Below, in pieces: positions 13,685-20,478 of a DNA stretch of 21,803 nucleotides (position 1 is its first letter; each line of letters starts with the position of its first letter). Where the stretch lies: IMG/VR virus record IMGVR_UViG_3300049595_000548, positions 1 through 21,803 of that record; one strand, given 5' to 3'. This stretch comes from a virus. The notes beneath the pieces are model-generated. The model saw only the letters and a program-made list of their open reading frames with translations, was not told where the DNA came from and searched no databases. Position numbers and translations under genes: made by a program.

Positions 13685-14106
13685 ATTTTTTGTTTAATCA
13701 ACGTACTAGAAATCCCTTTAGTGTAAGGAATGTAAATCAAACTAATGTTCCTTTCATCTAACCAATCTTGGTCAAACTGCATCTGCTTGTAATAATCTTT
13801 TCTTGCCCAATCAGAACCAATAGCAATGACATCAGGTTTGCAATCCTCAATAGCAGGCTTTGAATCAGCACCACCAATATTAGGAACAACAAAGTTTACA
13901 AACTTGCAAGCATCTAAAACAACAAAGCGTTCTTGATAATTCAAAATAGGTGTTGTCTTTTTGTATTCATAAATAAATTCATCTGTGTTAAGTGCAACAG
14001 TTACAGTTCCACCAATACCTGCAATCTCAGCGCAACGTTTCAGAAAGTTGATATGACCTGCGTGAAATAAATCAAAAGTGCCACCTGTATATACACGCAA
14101 TGCCAT
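13681..14106 (-). CDS. Cytidylyltransferase-like nucleotidyltransferase
   Basis: A 141-residue protein of the nucleotidyltransferase superfamily (TagD/RfaE C-domain/glycerol-3-phosphate cytidylyltransferase type). The ATP/CTP-binding motif GGTFDLFHAGHINFL is at about 8-22 with the HAGH signature at 15-18, VTVALNTDEFIYEYK follows, and the second signature ISST is at 132-135. The family joins a nucleotide to a phosphorylated sugar or polyol, making an activated donor such as an NDP-sugar or CDP-polyol; the substrate here cannot be told. It is likely to supply the donor for the neighbouring glycosyltransferases. The ATG shares one base with the radical SAM stop (TAATG), so expression of the two is coupled. 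Confidence 0.87.
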   Translation of the reverse strand: MALRVYTGGTFDLFHAGHINFLKRCAEIAGIGGTVTVALNTDEFIYEYKKTTPILNYQERFVVLDACKFVNFVVPNIGGADSKPAIEDCKPDVIAIGSDWARKDYYKQMQFDQDWLDERNISLIYIPYTKGISSTLIKQKI

Positions 14107-15047
14107 TACAAATCCTTTTGTTTAGGCATATCGCAAGAAGCACATTTGGAAAGAAATTTGCCCTCGGAATGATTCTTTCTAATCTCAACATAAAGAGGAC
14201 TATTAACAAGTTCTTTCAAACCTAAAGATTTAACATCACCAAGGTTGTAATCACCTTCATAATCTAAACAACACAAAGCAACAGTTCCATCCCAAAGAAC
14301 AGTCACACTCGACCAAAGCCTATGACAACGATAATGAGAAGTATCTTGACCAACAGCCCAGTTATGTAGCTCTATATCAATTCGTTTAGGAATATTTAAT
14401 GAAGCCAACCAATCCTTGAACTCTTTTTCCTCAGCTTCGTTTGACAAACCTGTTCGAATGTAATCAACGCTTAGAACATTCAAGTATTCAGGTTTATCTG
14501 CAACAAGTTTTTCAATATTGGCAAAATATTTTTCAACAGGAATACCAGGTCTAGTTTCGCTGAACTCTCTCTTAGGTGAAAGACTCAAGTTTACATCTGT
14601 GATTCCTGCTTCACCCCATTCATCTAAACGCTTGGCTGTAAGAGGCCAGCCGTTAGTATGAATATAAATCTTTGCGAAACCAACATTTCTTGCATATTTA
14701 GCGAAACCTGCAAGACGCTTATCCATAATAGGTTCACCAAAATTACGCAAATCAAGCATTTTGAAACCAAGTTCTGAAGCATCATCAAGAAGTTTCTTGA
14801 TAAGAGTTTCATCCATAAATCCTTTATCGCGTTCCATTGTCGGATGAGGACAAAACGTGCAAGCAAAGTTGCAATGATTAGTAGATTCAAGTCTTAAAAG
14901 AACATCCTCAAAAGATTTTAAGATTCCATCAACAGAATTACGTTTTTCATTCCAATTAGGTGGAAATTTGGCATCAACTTGTTCATAATCAAAAGATGCT
15001 CTGCGTTTAACTGCTGATTCGTGAATAAAAACTGAATTTAATCCCAA
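14106..15047 (-). CDS. Radical SAM protein with SPASM-like domain
   Basis: A 313-residue radical SAM enzyme. The 4Fe-4S site CX3CX2C is at Cys59, Cys63 and Cys66 (HCNFACTFCPHP), followed by the SAM-contact GEP at 104-106 and HTNGWP at about 130-135. The C-terminal part is SPASM-like: Cys241, VLWDGTVALCCLD (Cys259/260), NLGDVKSLGLKELVNSP and Cys302/Cys305 (KCASC), giving an auxiliary cluster. SPASM enzymes modify peptides, and others in the group act on sugars or other substrates. In a cassette with glycosyltransferases a sugar or glycan modification is likely but not shown. The start is TTG at 15047 with AGGAGA nine bases upstream, overlapping the GT2-like gene by ten bases; no ATG is in place. 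Confidence 0.85.
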   Translation of the reverse strand: MGLNSVFIHESAVKRRASFDYEQVDAKFPPNWNEKRNSVDGILKSFEDVLLRLESTNHCNFACTFCPHPTMERDKGFMDETLIKKLLDDASELGFKMLDLRNFGEPIMDKRLAGFAKYARNVGFAKIYIHTNGWPLTAKRLDEWGEAGITDVNLSLSPKREFSETRPGIPVEKYFANIEKLVADKPEYLNVLSVDYIRTGLSNEAEEKEFKDWLASLNIPKRIDIELHNWAVGQDTSHYRCHRLWSSVTVLWDGTVALCCLDYEGDYNLGDVKSLGLKELVNSPLYVEIRKNHSEGKFLSKCASCDMPKQKDL

Positions 15048-15676
15048 CCTAATCGTCTCCTACGTTTAATATCCCATTTTCCCTCAGAAAAATCCTGGTT
15101 GTTTATCTTTGAAGTGAAATATTGACTGTTTGCTGTGAAACTTAAATCGTTTTCTCTATGAAATCCAGCTTTAAGTGTAGATGAGTTGTCGTGAGCAATA
15201 GGAATAAAGGAACGTTCTATTCTGCAACCATTAAATTCTGCCCTGCGTTCATAATCTGTGTCCTCAAAATAAGCTGGAACAAAAGATTCATCAAATAACC
15301 CAACTTTTTCAACAATTTTTGAGCCGATACTAAAAGCACACCATTCTGGACTTCCATTTGAAAGCAATAAAGTGTCAGGATTTGATTGTTCAGCAAAAAG
15401 TTTTAGCGAATCACCACCCCATTCAATATCAAAGTTAGCAATCAACCAATAATCGCTGTTTGGGAGTGATTTGATTCCAAGATTCCAAGAAACAGGGACA
15501 CCAAGATTGCTTGGGAACTTCAAATGCCAAATCTTTGACACCCATTGATTCCAAGTCGGTGACCAATCTGATTGTTTTGCCCCATTATCAATAATGATTA
15601 AGTCTTTAACTGCATAGTTGATTGACCCAATCATCCTGTCTAAGAGGTCATATCTTGTTAAAACAGGCACAATCAT
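15038..15676 (-). CDS. GT2-like glycosyltransferase
   Basis: A GT-A fold transferase of 212 residues. MIVPVLTRYDLLDRMIGSI forms the first beta-alpha unit, DLIIIDNGA the second strand, NLGVPVSWNLGIK the typical loop, LIANFDIEW the metal-binding region (Asp83 to Glu85 in place of DxD), and VGLFDESFVPAYFEDTDYERRA the acceptor-side motif. All are in GT2 order. The enzyme would transfer a sugar from an NDP donor. The start is uncertain: I chose ATG 15676 because it begins exactly at the first strand, but it lacks a ribosome site; TTG at 15688 (GGGGA upstream) or 15703 would add 4 or 9 residues. The gene lies after the GT4 gene with a 53-base gap that also holds a five-codon mini-frame. Confidence 0.82.
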   Translation of the reverse strand: MIVPVLTRYDLLDRMIGSINYAVKDLIIIDNGAKQSDWSPTWNQWVSKIWHLKFPSNLGVPVSWNLGIKSLPNSDYWLIANFDIEWGGDSLKLFAEQSNPDTLLLSNGSPEWCAFSIGSKIVEKVGLFDESFVPAYFEDTDYERRAEFNGCRIERSFIPIAHDNSSTLKAGFHRENDLSFTANSQYFTSKINNQDFSEGKWDIKRRRRLGWD

Positions 15677-15729
15677 TGCTGGTATCAAGTTACTTATCCC
15701 CAATCATTAACTTCGCTAATTTTGCCCTT

Positions 15730-17004
15730 TTAAGCCTTTTTAGAGGCATCAGAAGCCACTCTGGCAAATATGCTGTCTAAAGTAGGTTTCCAATGCTTTT
15801 CGTAAACTAAATCAGCATCATATTGCTTAGCAAACTCAACAGCCTTTTGAGAAGTACCACGACCTCTGTTATACGCCTGTGTTAAAGCCTCAACTATTTC
15901 TGGAACAGATGGAATATGAAACCAAGATTTCTGTGGCGCATCCCAATATGGTTGCCCACTAATTTTCCAACCATCTTCTGCACAAAGTTCAGCAGAAGCA
16001 GCAAAATCGGAAACAATAACAGGAGTACCACACGCTTGCGCTTCAACAGTTGGAATACCAAAACCCTCACCCATACTTGTTGCTAATAAAACATCAATAT
16101 CAGAATATATGGCTGCAAGAATTTCTTGATTGATTCCAGCTCTTAACAAATAAGCATCAGGGAAAATAACTTTCTCAAGTGGAATACCACAAGACAAAAT
16201 TAAATCAGTCAATCTAATTCCACCCATAGAACCAGATGGGTCAGTATGCAAATACAAAACTGCATCATCATATTTTTTAGCAAACATAGAAAACGCCAAA
16301 AGGTTTTCACCAAACGCTTTACGAACAGGTGACACACCTTTGTTCGCTGCATTCATTCCAACAATAAATTTATCTTTACTAATTTTCATAAAATCGCGAC
16401 CAGTAAAAGTATCACCATTCGGAGTTTTGAAAGTTGGAGTTGGTTTGAAAACTTTTTCAATTCCGTGAGGAACATACCAAGATTCAATTCCAACATTCTC
16501 TAACATTGCTTTACCAAATTCGCTCATAGCAATTGGATAAACAAAAGGCAAACGACACCACGCAGCAACTTCAGGTGGTGCAGGAACGTGGTCAATCGGA
16601 GTCCAAGAAGCAACAGGGAACTCTGCCCACTTTTCACCTTTGAACACCCAAACATCAAACAAAGTCATCAATAAATGTTCAGCATCTTTATCACGTTGAG
16701 ACCAATCGTGCATATGTGCAGGAATGACATCATTAGACCATTGCTCCATCCCTCTTGGATAAACAGGGATTCCACCAGCAGGAGAGTTCCACATAGTTGC
16801 AGATGCCTCTAAACCATAGTTTGCAGCAACAGCAACTTCATTGCCGTCTGCTTTAAGTCTTGTTATCGCTTGAGCAGTTTGCTGACCATAACCAGTCGCA
16901 GCCCAAGGTGCATTAGAAACCCAGAGTATTCGTCTTGGGTGTTGTACAACATTTTGTACATTTTTATTTTGTTTTGCTAAAGCTCTTTTTTGTTCACGAT
17001 TCAC
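15730..17004 (-). CDS. GT4-family glycosyltransferase
   Basis: A GT-B fold retaining transferase of 424 residues. The N-terminal domain begins RILWVSNAPWAATGYGQQT, and the C-terminal domain carries FIVGMNAANKGV, YLHTDPSG and the EX7E signature GEGFGIPTVEAQACGTPVIV, the donor-binding motif of GT4 enzymes. The likely donor is a nucleotide sugar; the acceptor is unknown, and the capsid or tail proteins are candidates. Start: an ATG at 17016 has no close ribosome site, while GTG 17004 has GGAG six bases upstream and gives an N-terminus of MNREQKRALAK. I prefer GTG. The N-terminal 20 residues are very basic. This is the first gene of the cassette after the capsid gene and two stem-loops. Confidence 0.88.
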   Translation of the reverse strand: MNREQKRALAKQNKNVQNVVQHPRRILWVSNAPWAATGYGQQTAQAITRLKADGNEVAVAANYGLEASATMWNSPAGGIPVYPRGMEQWSNDVIPAHMHDWSQRDKDAEHLLMTLFDVWVFKGEKWAEFPVASWTPIDHVPAPPEVAAWCRLPFVYPIAMSEFGKAMLENVGIESWYVPHGIEKVFKPTPTFKTPNGDTFTGRDFMKISKDKFIVGMNAANKGVSPVRKAFGENLLAFSMFAKKYDDAVLYLHTDPSGSMGGIRLTDLILSCGIPLEKVIFPDAYLLRAGINQEILAAIYSDIDVLLATSMGEGFGIPTVEAQACGTPVIVSDFAASAELCAEDGWKISGQPYWDAPQKSWFHIPSVPEIVEALTQAYNRGRGTSQKAVEFAKQYDADLVYEKHWKPTLDSIFARVASDASKKA

Positions 17005-17029
17005 GCAGGACTCCATAAGAACGCAGGGT

Positions 17030-17057
17030 GTCTCCCACCTTATTACAGATGGGAGAC
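17030..17057. promoter_or_regulatory. Stem-loop in the capsid-GT4 gap, 1 of 2
   Basis: GTCTCCCACCT (17030-17040) and AGATGGGAGAC (17047-17057) pair over 11 positions with one mismatch, around the loop TATTAC. No T-run follows on the minus strand, so it is not a classical terminator. On the GT4 leader RNA it lies just before the gene's start and could limit readthrough, protect mRNA ends or act as an attenuator. Confidence 0.6.
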
Positions 17058-17068
17058 GAGTATGTCTA

Positions 17069-17092
17069 GGACACGGCCTGCGCTCCGTGTCC
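17069..17092. promoter_or_regulatory. Stem-loop in the capsid-GT4 gap, 2 of 2
   Basis: GGACACGG (17069-17076) and CCGTGTCC (17085-17092) form a perfect 8-base-pair GC-rich stem with an 8-base loop, about 28 bases after the capsid stop codon. It lacks a U-tract on the minus strand. It may stabilise the 3' end of the abundant capsid message, or pause transcription so that the cassette is expressed less than the capsid. Confidence 0.6.
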
Positions 17093-17119
17093 CAGAACTT
17101 TTTTCAAATCAGACTCGGA

Positions 17120-18304
17120 TTAGGAGTTTGCTGACTTGAAGTATTTAACGTGACTTGTTTGGATTAGGTTTCCATCCACGCGGAAAGTCGCACGGAAGGT
17201 AACTAAATCAGATGAGAAAGCAAAATCATCTGAGCGGTCCAACTTCAATCCACCAACTTGTCTTACATAATACGAAGGAAGATTTCCGAATAACACGGGC
17301 TTAGCTGCTGATGCTGCTGAAGCCATTGCTGGGTTTTCGAATATTGGATAACCAAGTAGCAAGTCGCGAGCATCTGCTGAAAGAGATGGTGTGAACAAGT
17401 ATTGTCCAGCGTTATCTTTCAACTTACGCACGTTTGCAATAGATGCAGAGTTCATTTGGAAACCAGTTCCTGGAAGTCTGCGACCCATTGTGTCAATGCT
17501 GTAAACAAGGTCAATCAAGTTATCAGCAGTTGGATTTAATGCAGTTCCAGTTACAGCAGAACCTGCACGGTTTACAATTCCGTTTGGTTGTACTGTTCCT
17601 GTGCCTATTGTTAAGGCTTCGTTTACTGCGTAACCCATTGCGTTACCTGTTTGAGCTGCTAAGAAACCAAGAATATCTACGCCAGCATCTTCAATCAATT
17701 CGCGTGAAACTTGGGTCAAGAATGAGTACTTGAATGCACCAAGAGTTACGAAAGAGTTGAATGTTGGGTCAGATTCTCCGATTGCGTTGCCCTCTGAAGT
17801 TACAGTTCCAGTTGAGTATGCACTCAATGATGGAATTTGTAGGTTTTCGCCACCAGCTGTATTCAAGATGGTTGAGGTTTCTAGCATTGGGCCAACTGTT
17901 CTAGCCAACATAATTACTTGGTCATAGAAAGAAGTTGGAACTGGTGAACCAGTTGAACCCTTAGTTACATCACGCTTTTCGAAATCGTATGAACGGATTT
18001 CACCGCGTGCCATAGCACGGATTGCTTCTGCATCATCTTTTTCGTTGCGTACTTCTGCAACTGGGCGTGCTTGGTTTTCTAAACCTTTCATTGCTTCAGC
18101 AGCGCGAAGTTCGCGGTCTGCATCTGCTTTTAAGGTTTCGATTACCTTTGCGCGTGAATCTAGGTCAGCAGAAATACGTTCGTATTTTGCGTTTTCCTCA
18201 GCAGTTAAATCGCGCTTTTCTGCTGCTGCTCCGTCAAGAAGTGCTTTGGCTTCTGCCCAAGCATTTTGACGTGCTTCGTGCTGTTGTTTAATGTATTCAG
18301 ACAT
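17120..18304 (-). CDS. Major capsid protein (HK97 fold)
   Basis: A 394-residue HK97-type capsid protein. Residues 3-75 are a charged coiled-coil delta domain (NAWAEAKALLDGAAAEKRDLTAEE), normally removed by the prohead protease; the mature chain probably begins at about 100-115. The mature part has STGSPVPTSFYDQVIMLARTVGPMLETS, then LSAYSTGTVTSEGNAIGESDPTF, the FKYSFLTQVSRELIEDAGVDILGFLA spine helix region, and the C-terminal GNLPSYYVRQVGGLKLDRSDDFAF...FRATFRVDGNLI, all typical of the family. It forms the icosahedral shell. An AAGGAG site lies directly before the ATG. The gene stands between a terminator-like hairpin upstream and two stem-loops downstream, so its message level may be set separately. 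Confidence 0.95.
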   Translation of the reverse strand: MSEYIKQQHEARQNAWAEAKALLDGAAAEKRDLTAEENAKYERISADLDSRAKVIETLKADADRELRAAEAMKGLENQARPVAEVRNEKDDAEAIRAMARGEIRSYDFEKRDVTKGSTGSPVPTSFYDQVIMLARTVGPMLETSTILNTAGGENLQIPSLSAYSTGTVTSEGNAIGESDPTFNSFVTLGAFKYSFLTQVSRELIEDAGVDILGFLAAQTGNAMGYAVNEALTIGTGTVQPNGIVNRAGSAVTGTALNPTADNLIDLVYSIDTMGRRLPGTGFQMNSASIANVRKLKDNAGQYLFTPSLSADARDLLLGYPIFENPAMASAASAAKPVLFGNLPSYYVRQVGGLKLDRSDDFAFSSDLVTFRATFRVDGNLIQTSHVKYFKSANS

Positions 18305-18364
18305 TCTGAATCTCCTTATAGGATTGATTTGTGTTTATGCAATCTGCGAGGCTCACTCGACAGT

Positions 18365-18397
18365 AAAAATGGTGGTGGCATCCACGCAACCACCATT
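18365..18397 (-). terminator. Terminator-like hairpin upstream of the capsid gene
   Basis: AATGGTGGT (18368-18376) and ACCACCATT (18389-18397) form a perfect 9-base-pair stem. On the minus strand the stem is followed by T residues (18369-18365, partly within the stem). It stands between the 60-residue gene and the capsid gene and would stop, partly or wholly, minus-strand readthrough. The U-tract is short, so attenuation is as likely as full termination. Confidence 0.55.
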
Positions 18398-18411
18398 AGT
18401 CTAACAAACTT

Positions 18412-18594
18412 TTAACGTATCTCTTTTACTTCTTGAATCCTTGTTTCTTTAACAGGTTCAAACTTTTTTGTTTCAACTGGTTTATCAATATTGATTACAG
18501 CTTCAGCCATAGCATCTGCTAAATCAGCAATGATTCCTGCTTCTGGATAACCTGCTGTTTTAAGAATTGCGTCTTTAACTTTTGCCTTATCCAT
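18412..18594 (-). CDS. Small protein between protease and capsid genes, 60 aa
   Basis: A 60-residue protein. The N-terminal half is helical (MDKAKVKDAILKTAGYPEAG), then IADLADAMAEAVINIDKPVE and a charged, disordered-looking C-terminus ending VKETRIQEVKEIR. Small proteins of this type occur between protease and capsid genes in actinophages; I know no proven function. The ATG at 18594 is chosen over upstream non-ATG codons because AAGG lies nine bases before it and the gene then overlaps the protease stop by eight bases (ATGGATAA). It could take part in capsid assembly; it is too small to be a typical scaffold. Confidence 0.75.
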   Translation of the reverse strand: MDKAKVKDAILKTAGYPEAGIIADLADAMAEAVINIDKPVETKKFEPVKETRIQEVKEIR

Positions 18595-20209
18595 TGTGAG
18601 TCGCCTTGAAAAGTAAATCAAGATGCTTACGTTTAATTTCTAATGAAGCTAGTTCGTCTTTCACGATTTCGTCAATCATTGAGATTGGCTCAATAGGTTG
18701 CGCATCAGCCATTGGTGAGTCCTTTCGTAATTTTGAAACGATTTCTATTATTAAATCTGCTTGGTCACCTGATAATGGTTCGCCATCCTCAAGTTTTCCA
18801 ATAACAAAATCCAACATATCGGCATCCATACCAAGGACTTGTGCCAAGGTATCTAATGAACGAACTGAAGCAGTTGTTGCTTCGTATGCTGGAAATCCTG
18901 TAACAATAGAAACTTCGTGTAAACGAATTTCTTTTAATTCTCTTGTTGTTCCATCAGCAGACCAAGAATCTCCGCCAGATGGTACTGAGAAACCAAAAGA
19001 CATTGCGTGAACATCTCCACGTTTCATAAGCACAGCCAAATCGCGACCTGCTGTTGTATCAGGCAAAGTTGCTTCAGCAAGCAAACCTTTTGAATCTTCT
19101 GTAAGTCTTAAAGTTTTTGAGCGAGTAGATGCAAGCACTTCATCCATATTGTGATTCTTGAAAAGTTTTACTTCGTTGCGTGATTTAAGTGAACGTTTGA
19201 AAGCGTTTGGCATAATTCGTTCGATAAAAGGAAGTGGCTCAGAGTCGCTGTTAAATACTGCGGCATAACCAGTAAATCTCATACCATCTGCTTCAGCGTT
19301 TTCAACTCTTAATTCAAAATCAACATCTGTTTTAATACGTCTTTCAACTTTATTCACGTTGTTTTCCTTATCTGTCTTATTTGATTTTACATTGATACTT
19401 AACCACCTAGATTTATTTTCTTCGGCATCTAATTGATTAACAACTTTTTGGGCATAATCTAAAGTTCTTTGCGCTGCAAGTTTGGATGGGCCACTTCCCC
19501 AAAGTAAATGAGCTACAAGCCCAGCACCAGGATATTCGGGGTCATCAGAATTACTGTTCTTTGGCGCATCTAAATCAACAAGATGACGAGCAATCCAAGG
19601 AGCAATCCTGCGCCACTTATCCTCAGACACACGACCATCAGCCATATCTCTTGCTTCTTGTTTAGTTTTATCAGTTAAACCATCTCCACCAAAACCTTGA
19701 CGATTGTATTCAAGACCTTTACGAGCAGCTTCACGCATATAAGCTGGTGGCGATATATTTACTTGACGTTCTTGGTCATCATCTGAAGTGTTCTCAGGTA
19801 AATCATCAATCTTAGTTAATGTAGAAAATTTGTGACCTACAAGAGTTTCTGTTTCATTCCAACCATTACCTTGTGGTCTATAAATTCTGATTAAAGCAGC
19901 AGGGTCATCAGGTGTAGCTTGAATAGAAAAATCTGATTCAGGAACTCCAAGAGTTCCCTCTTTCATAACATATTCGATACGACCACGAGCACGACCACCA
20001 CTAGAGTTCCAAGATACAAAATCGCCCTCTTTTAATTCACCTGGTTTAGCGCGTTCTCCACCTGGTTCAATTTCTTCAGCAATAGAAACAGCAACCATCT
20101 GGTCAATTGCATCTTGTTTAGTTGTATGGCAACCAATAACTTCGCCATCTTCTTTGACAGTTGCCCAACCTGAACAATCAGGTGATGAATCAGTTATGAA
20201 ATAAGGCAT
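18587..20209 (-). CDS. Multidomain prohead protease (HK97/S78 type)
   Basis: A 540-residue protein from ATG 20209, which shares one base with the preceding stop (TAATG). A TTG 15 bases upstream is less likely. Domains: residues 10-45, a short CSGWATVKEDG/GCHTTKQDA unit; about 62-115, a small beta domain resembling DUF2945/Hva1-Tudor (GDFVSWNSSGGRARGRIEYV); about 150-265, a helical domain (SPPAYMREAARKGLEYNRQG, ARDMADGRVS, GLVAHLLWGSG) that I have seen fused to phage proteins; about 288-450, the S78 prohead protease with His353 (FKNHN) and Ser404 (HAMSFGF) as the probable catalytic residues and LHEVSIVTGFPAYE as the conserved end. The protease cuts the capsid delta domain. HK97's own protease is about 225 residues, so some 290 N-terminal residues are additional. 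Confidence 0.92.
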   Translation of the reverse strand: MPYFITDSSPDCSGWATVKEDGEVIGCHTTKQDAIDQMVAVSIAEEIEPGGERAKPGELKEGDFVSWNSSGGRARGRIEYVMKEGTLGVPESDFSIQATPDDPAALIRIYRPQGNGWNETETLVGHKFSTLTKIDDLPENTSDDDQERQVNISPPAYMREAARKGLEYNRQGFGGDGLTDKTKQEARDMADGRVSEDKWRRIAPWIARHLVDLDAPKNSNSDDPEYPGAGLVAHLLWGSGPSKLAAQRTLDYAQKVVNQLDAEENKSRWLSINVKSNKTDKENNVNKVERRIKTDVDFELRVENAEADGMRFTGYAAVFNSDSEPLPFIERIMPNAFKRSLKSRNEVKLFKNHNMDEVLASTRSKTLRLTEDSKGLLAEATLPDTTAGRDLAVLMKRGDVHAMSFGFSVPSGGDSWSADGTTRELKEIRLHEVSIVTGFPAYEATTASVRSLDTLAQVLGMDADMLDFVIGKLEDGEPLSGDQADLIIEIVSKLRKDSPMADAQPIEPISMIDEIVKDELASLEIKRKHLDLLFKATHNG

Positions 20210-20478
20210 TAGAGAACCTGCCAAGAAACGTGTAAAGAATGGTTTGAATCAGAAATTGCCCATAAAGAATTACCTGGTTGTAAAACCATTTGATAATCGT
20301 CAGCATTGTCTAAATGTATTCCATTAGAAGTAGTGACTGCACTTGAACCACCAAACCAAATATATTGATTTGATTGCTTCTGAGCATTATGCAAAATTAT
20401 TTGAGTTGGATTAGTTTGAGGAGCAATGATTTGAACGGCTGCTGTGCCAACTGTGAATTGCGCTGTTTGAAAAGTCAT
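20209..20478 (-). CDS. Small beta-rich structural protein, 89 aa
   Basis: An 89-residue protein, mostly beta strand by pattern: FQTAQFTVGTAAVQI, PTQIILHNAQ, NQYIWFGGSSAVTTSNGIHL, DYQMVLQPGNSLWAISDSN and a final LHVSWQVL. The series 'g..v.lhN.....vyiGgs.vtts.G..l......l...pgd.lyai......v.v...' is recurrent in actinophage virion gene clusters. No biochemical role is known to me; a decoration or head-associated protein is plausible from its place between portal and protease. It shares one base with both neighbours (TAATG on each side), indicating strict translational coupling. Confidence 0.75.
   Translation of the reverse strand: MTFQTAQFTVGTAAVQIIAPQTNPTQIILHNAQKQSNQYIWFGGSSAVTTSNGIHLDNADDYQMVLQPGNSLWAISDSNHSLHVSWQVL

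Noticed and set aside
15690-15707. Five-codon frame (MIGDK) before the GT2-like gene as a regulatory leader peptide
   Set aside because: It has no good ribosome site and such short frames are common by chance.
17069-17107. GC-rich hairpin plus TTTTTT as a plus-strand terminator
   Set aside because: The T-run begins about seven bases after the stem and no plus-strand gene leads into it, so a plus-strand terminator is unlikely.
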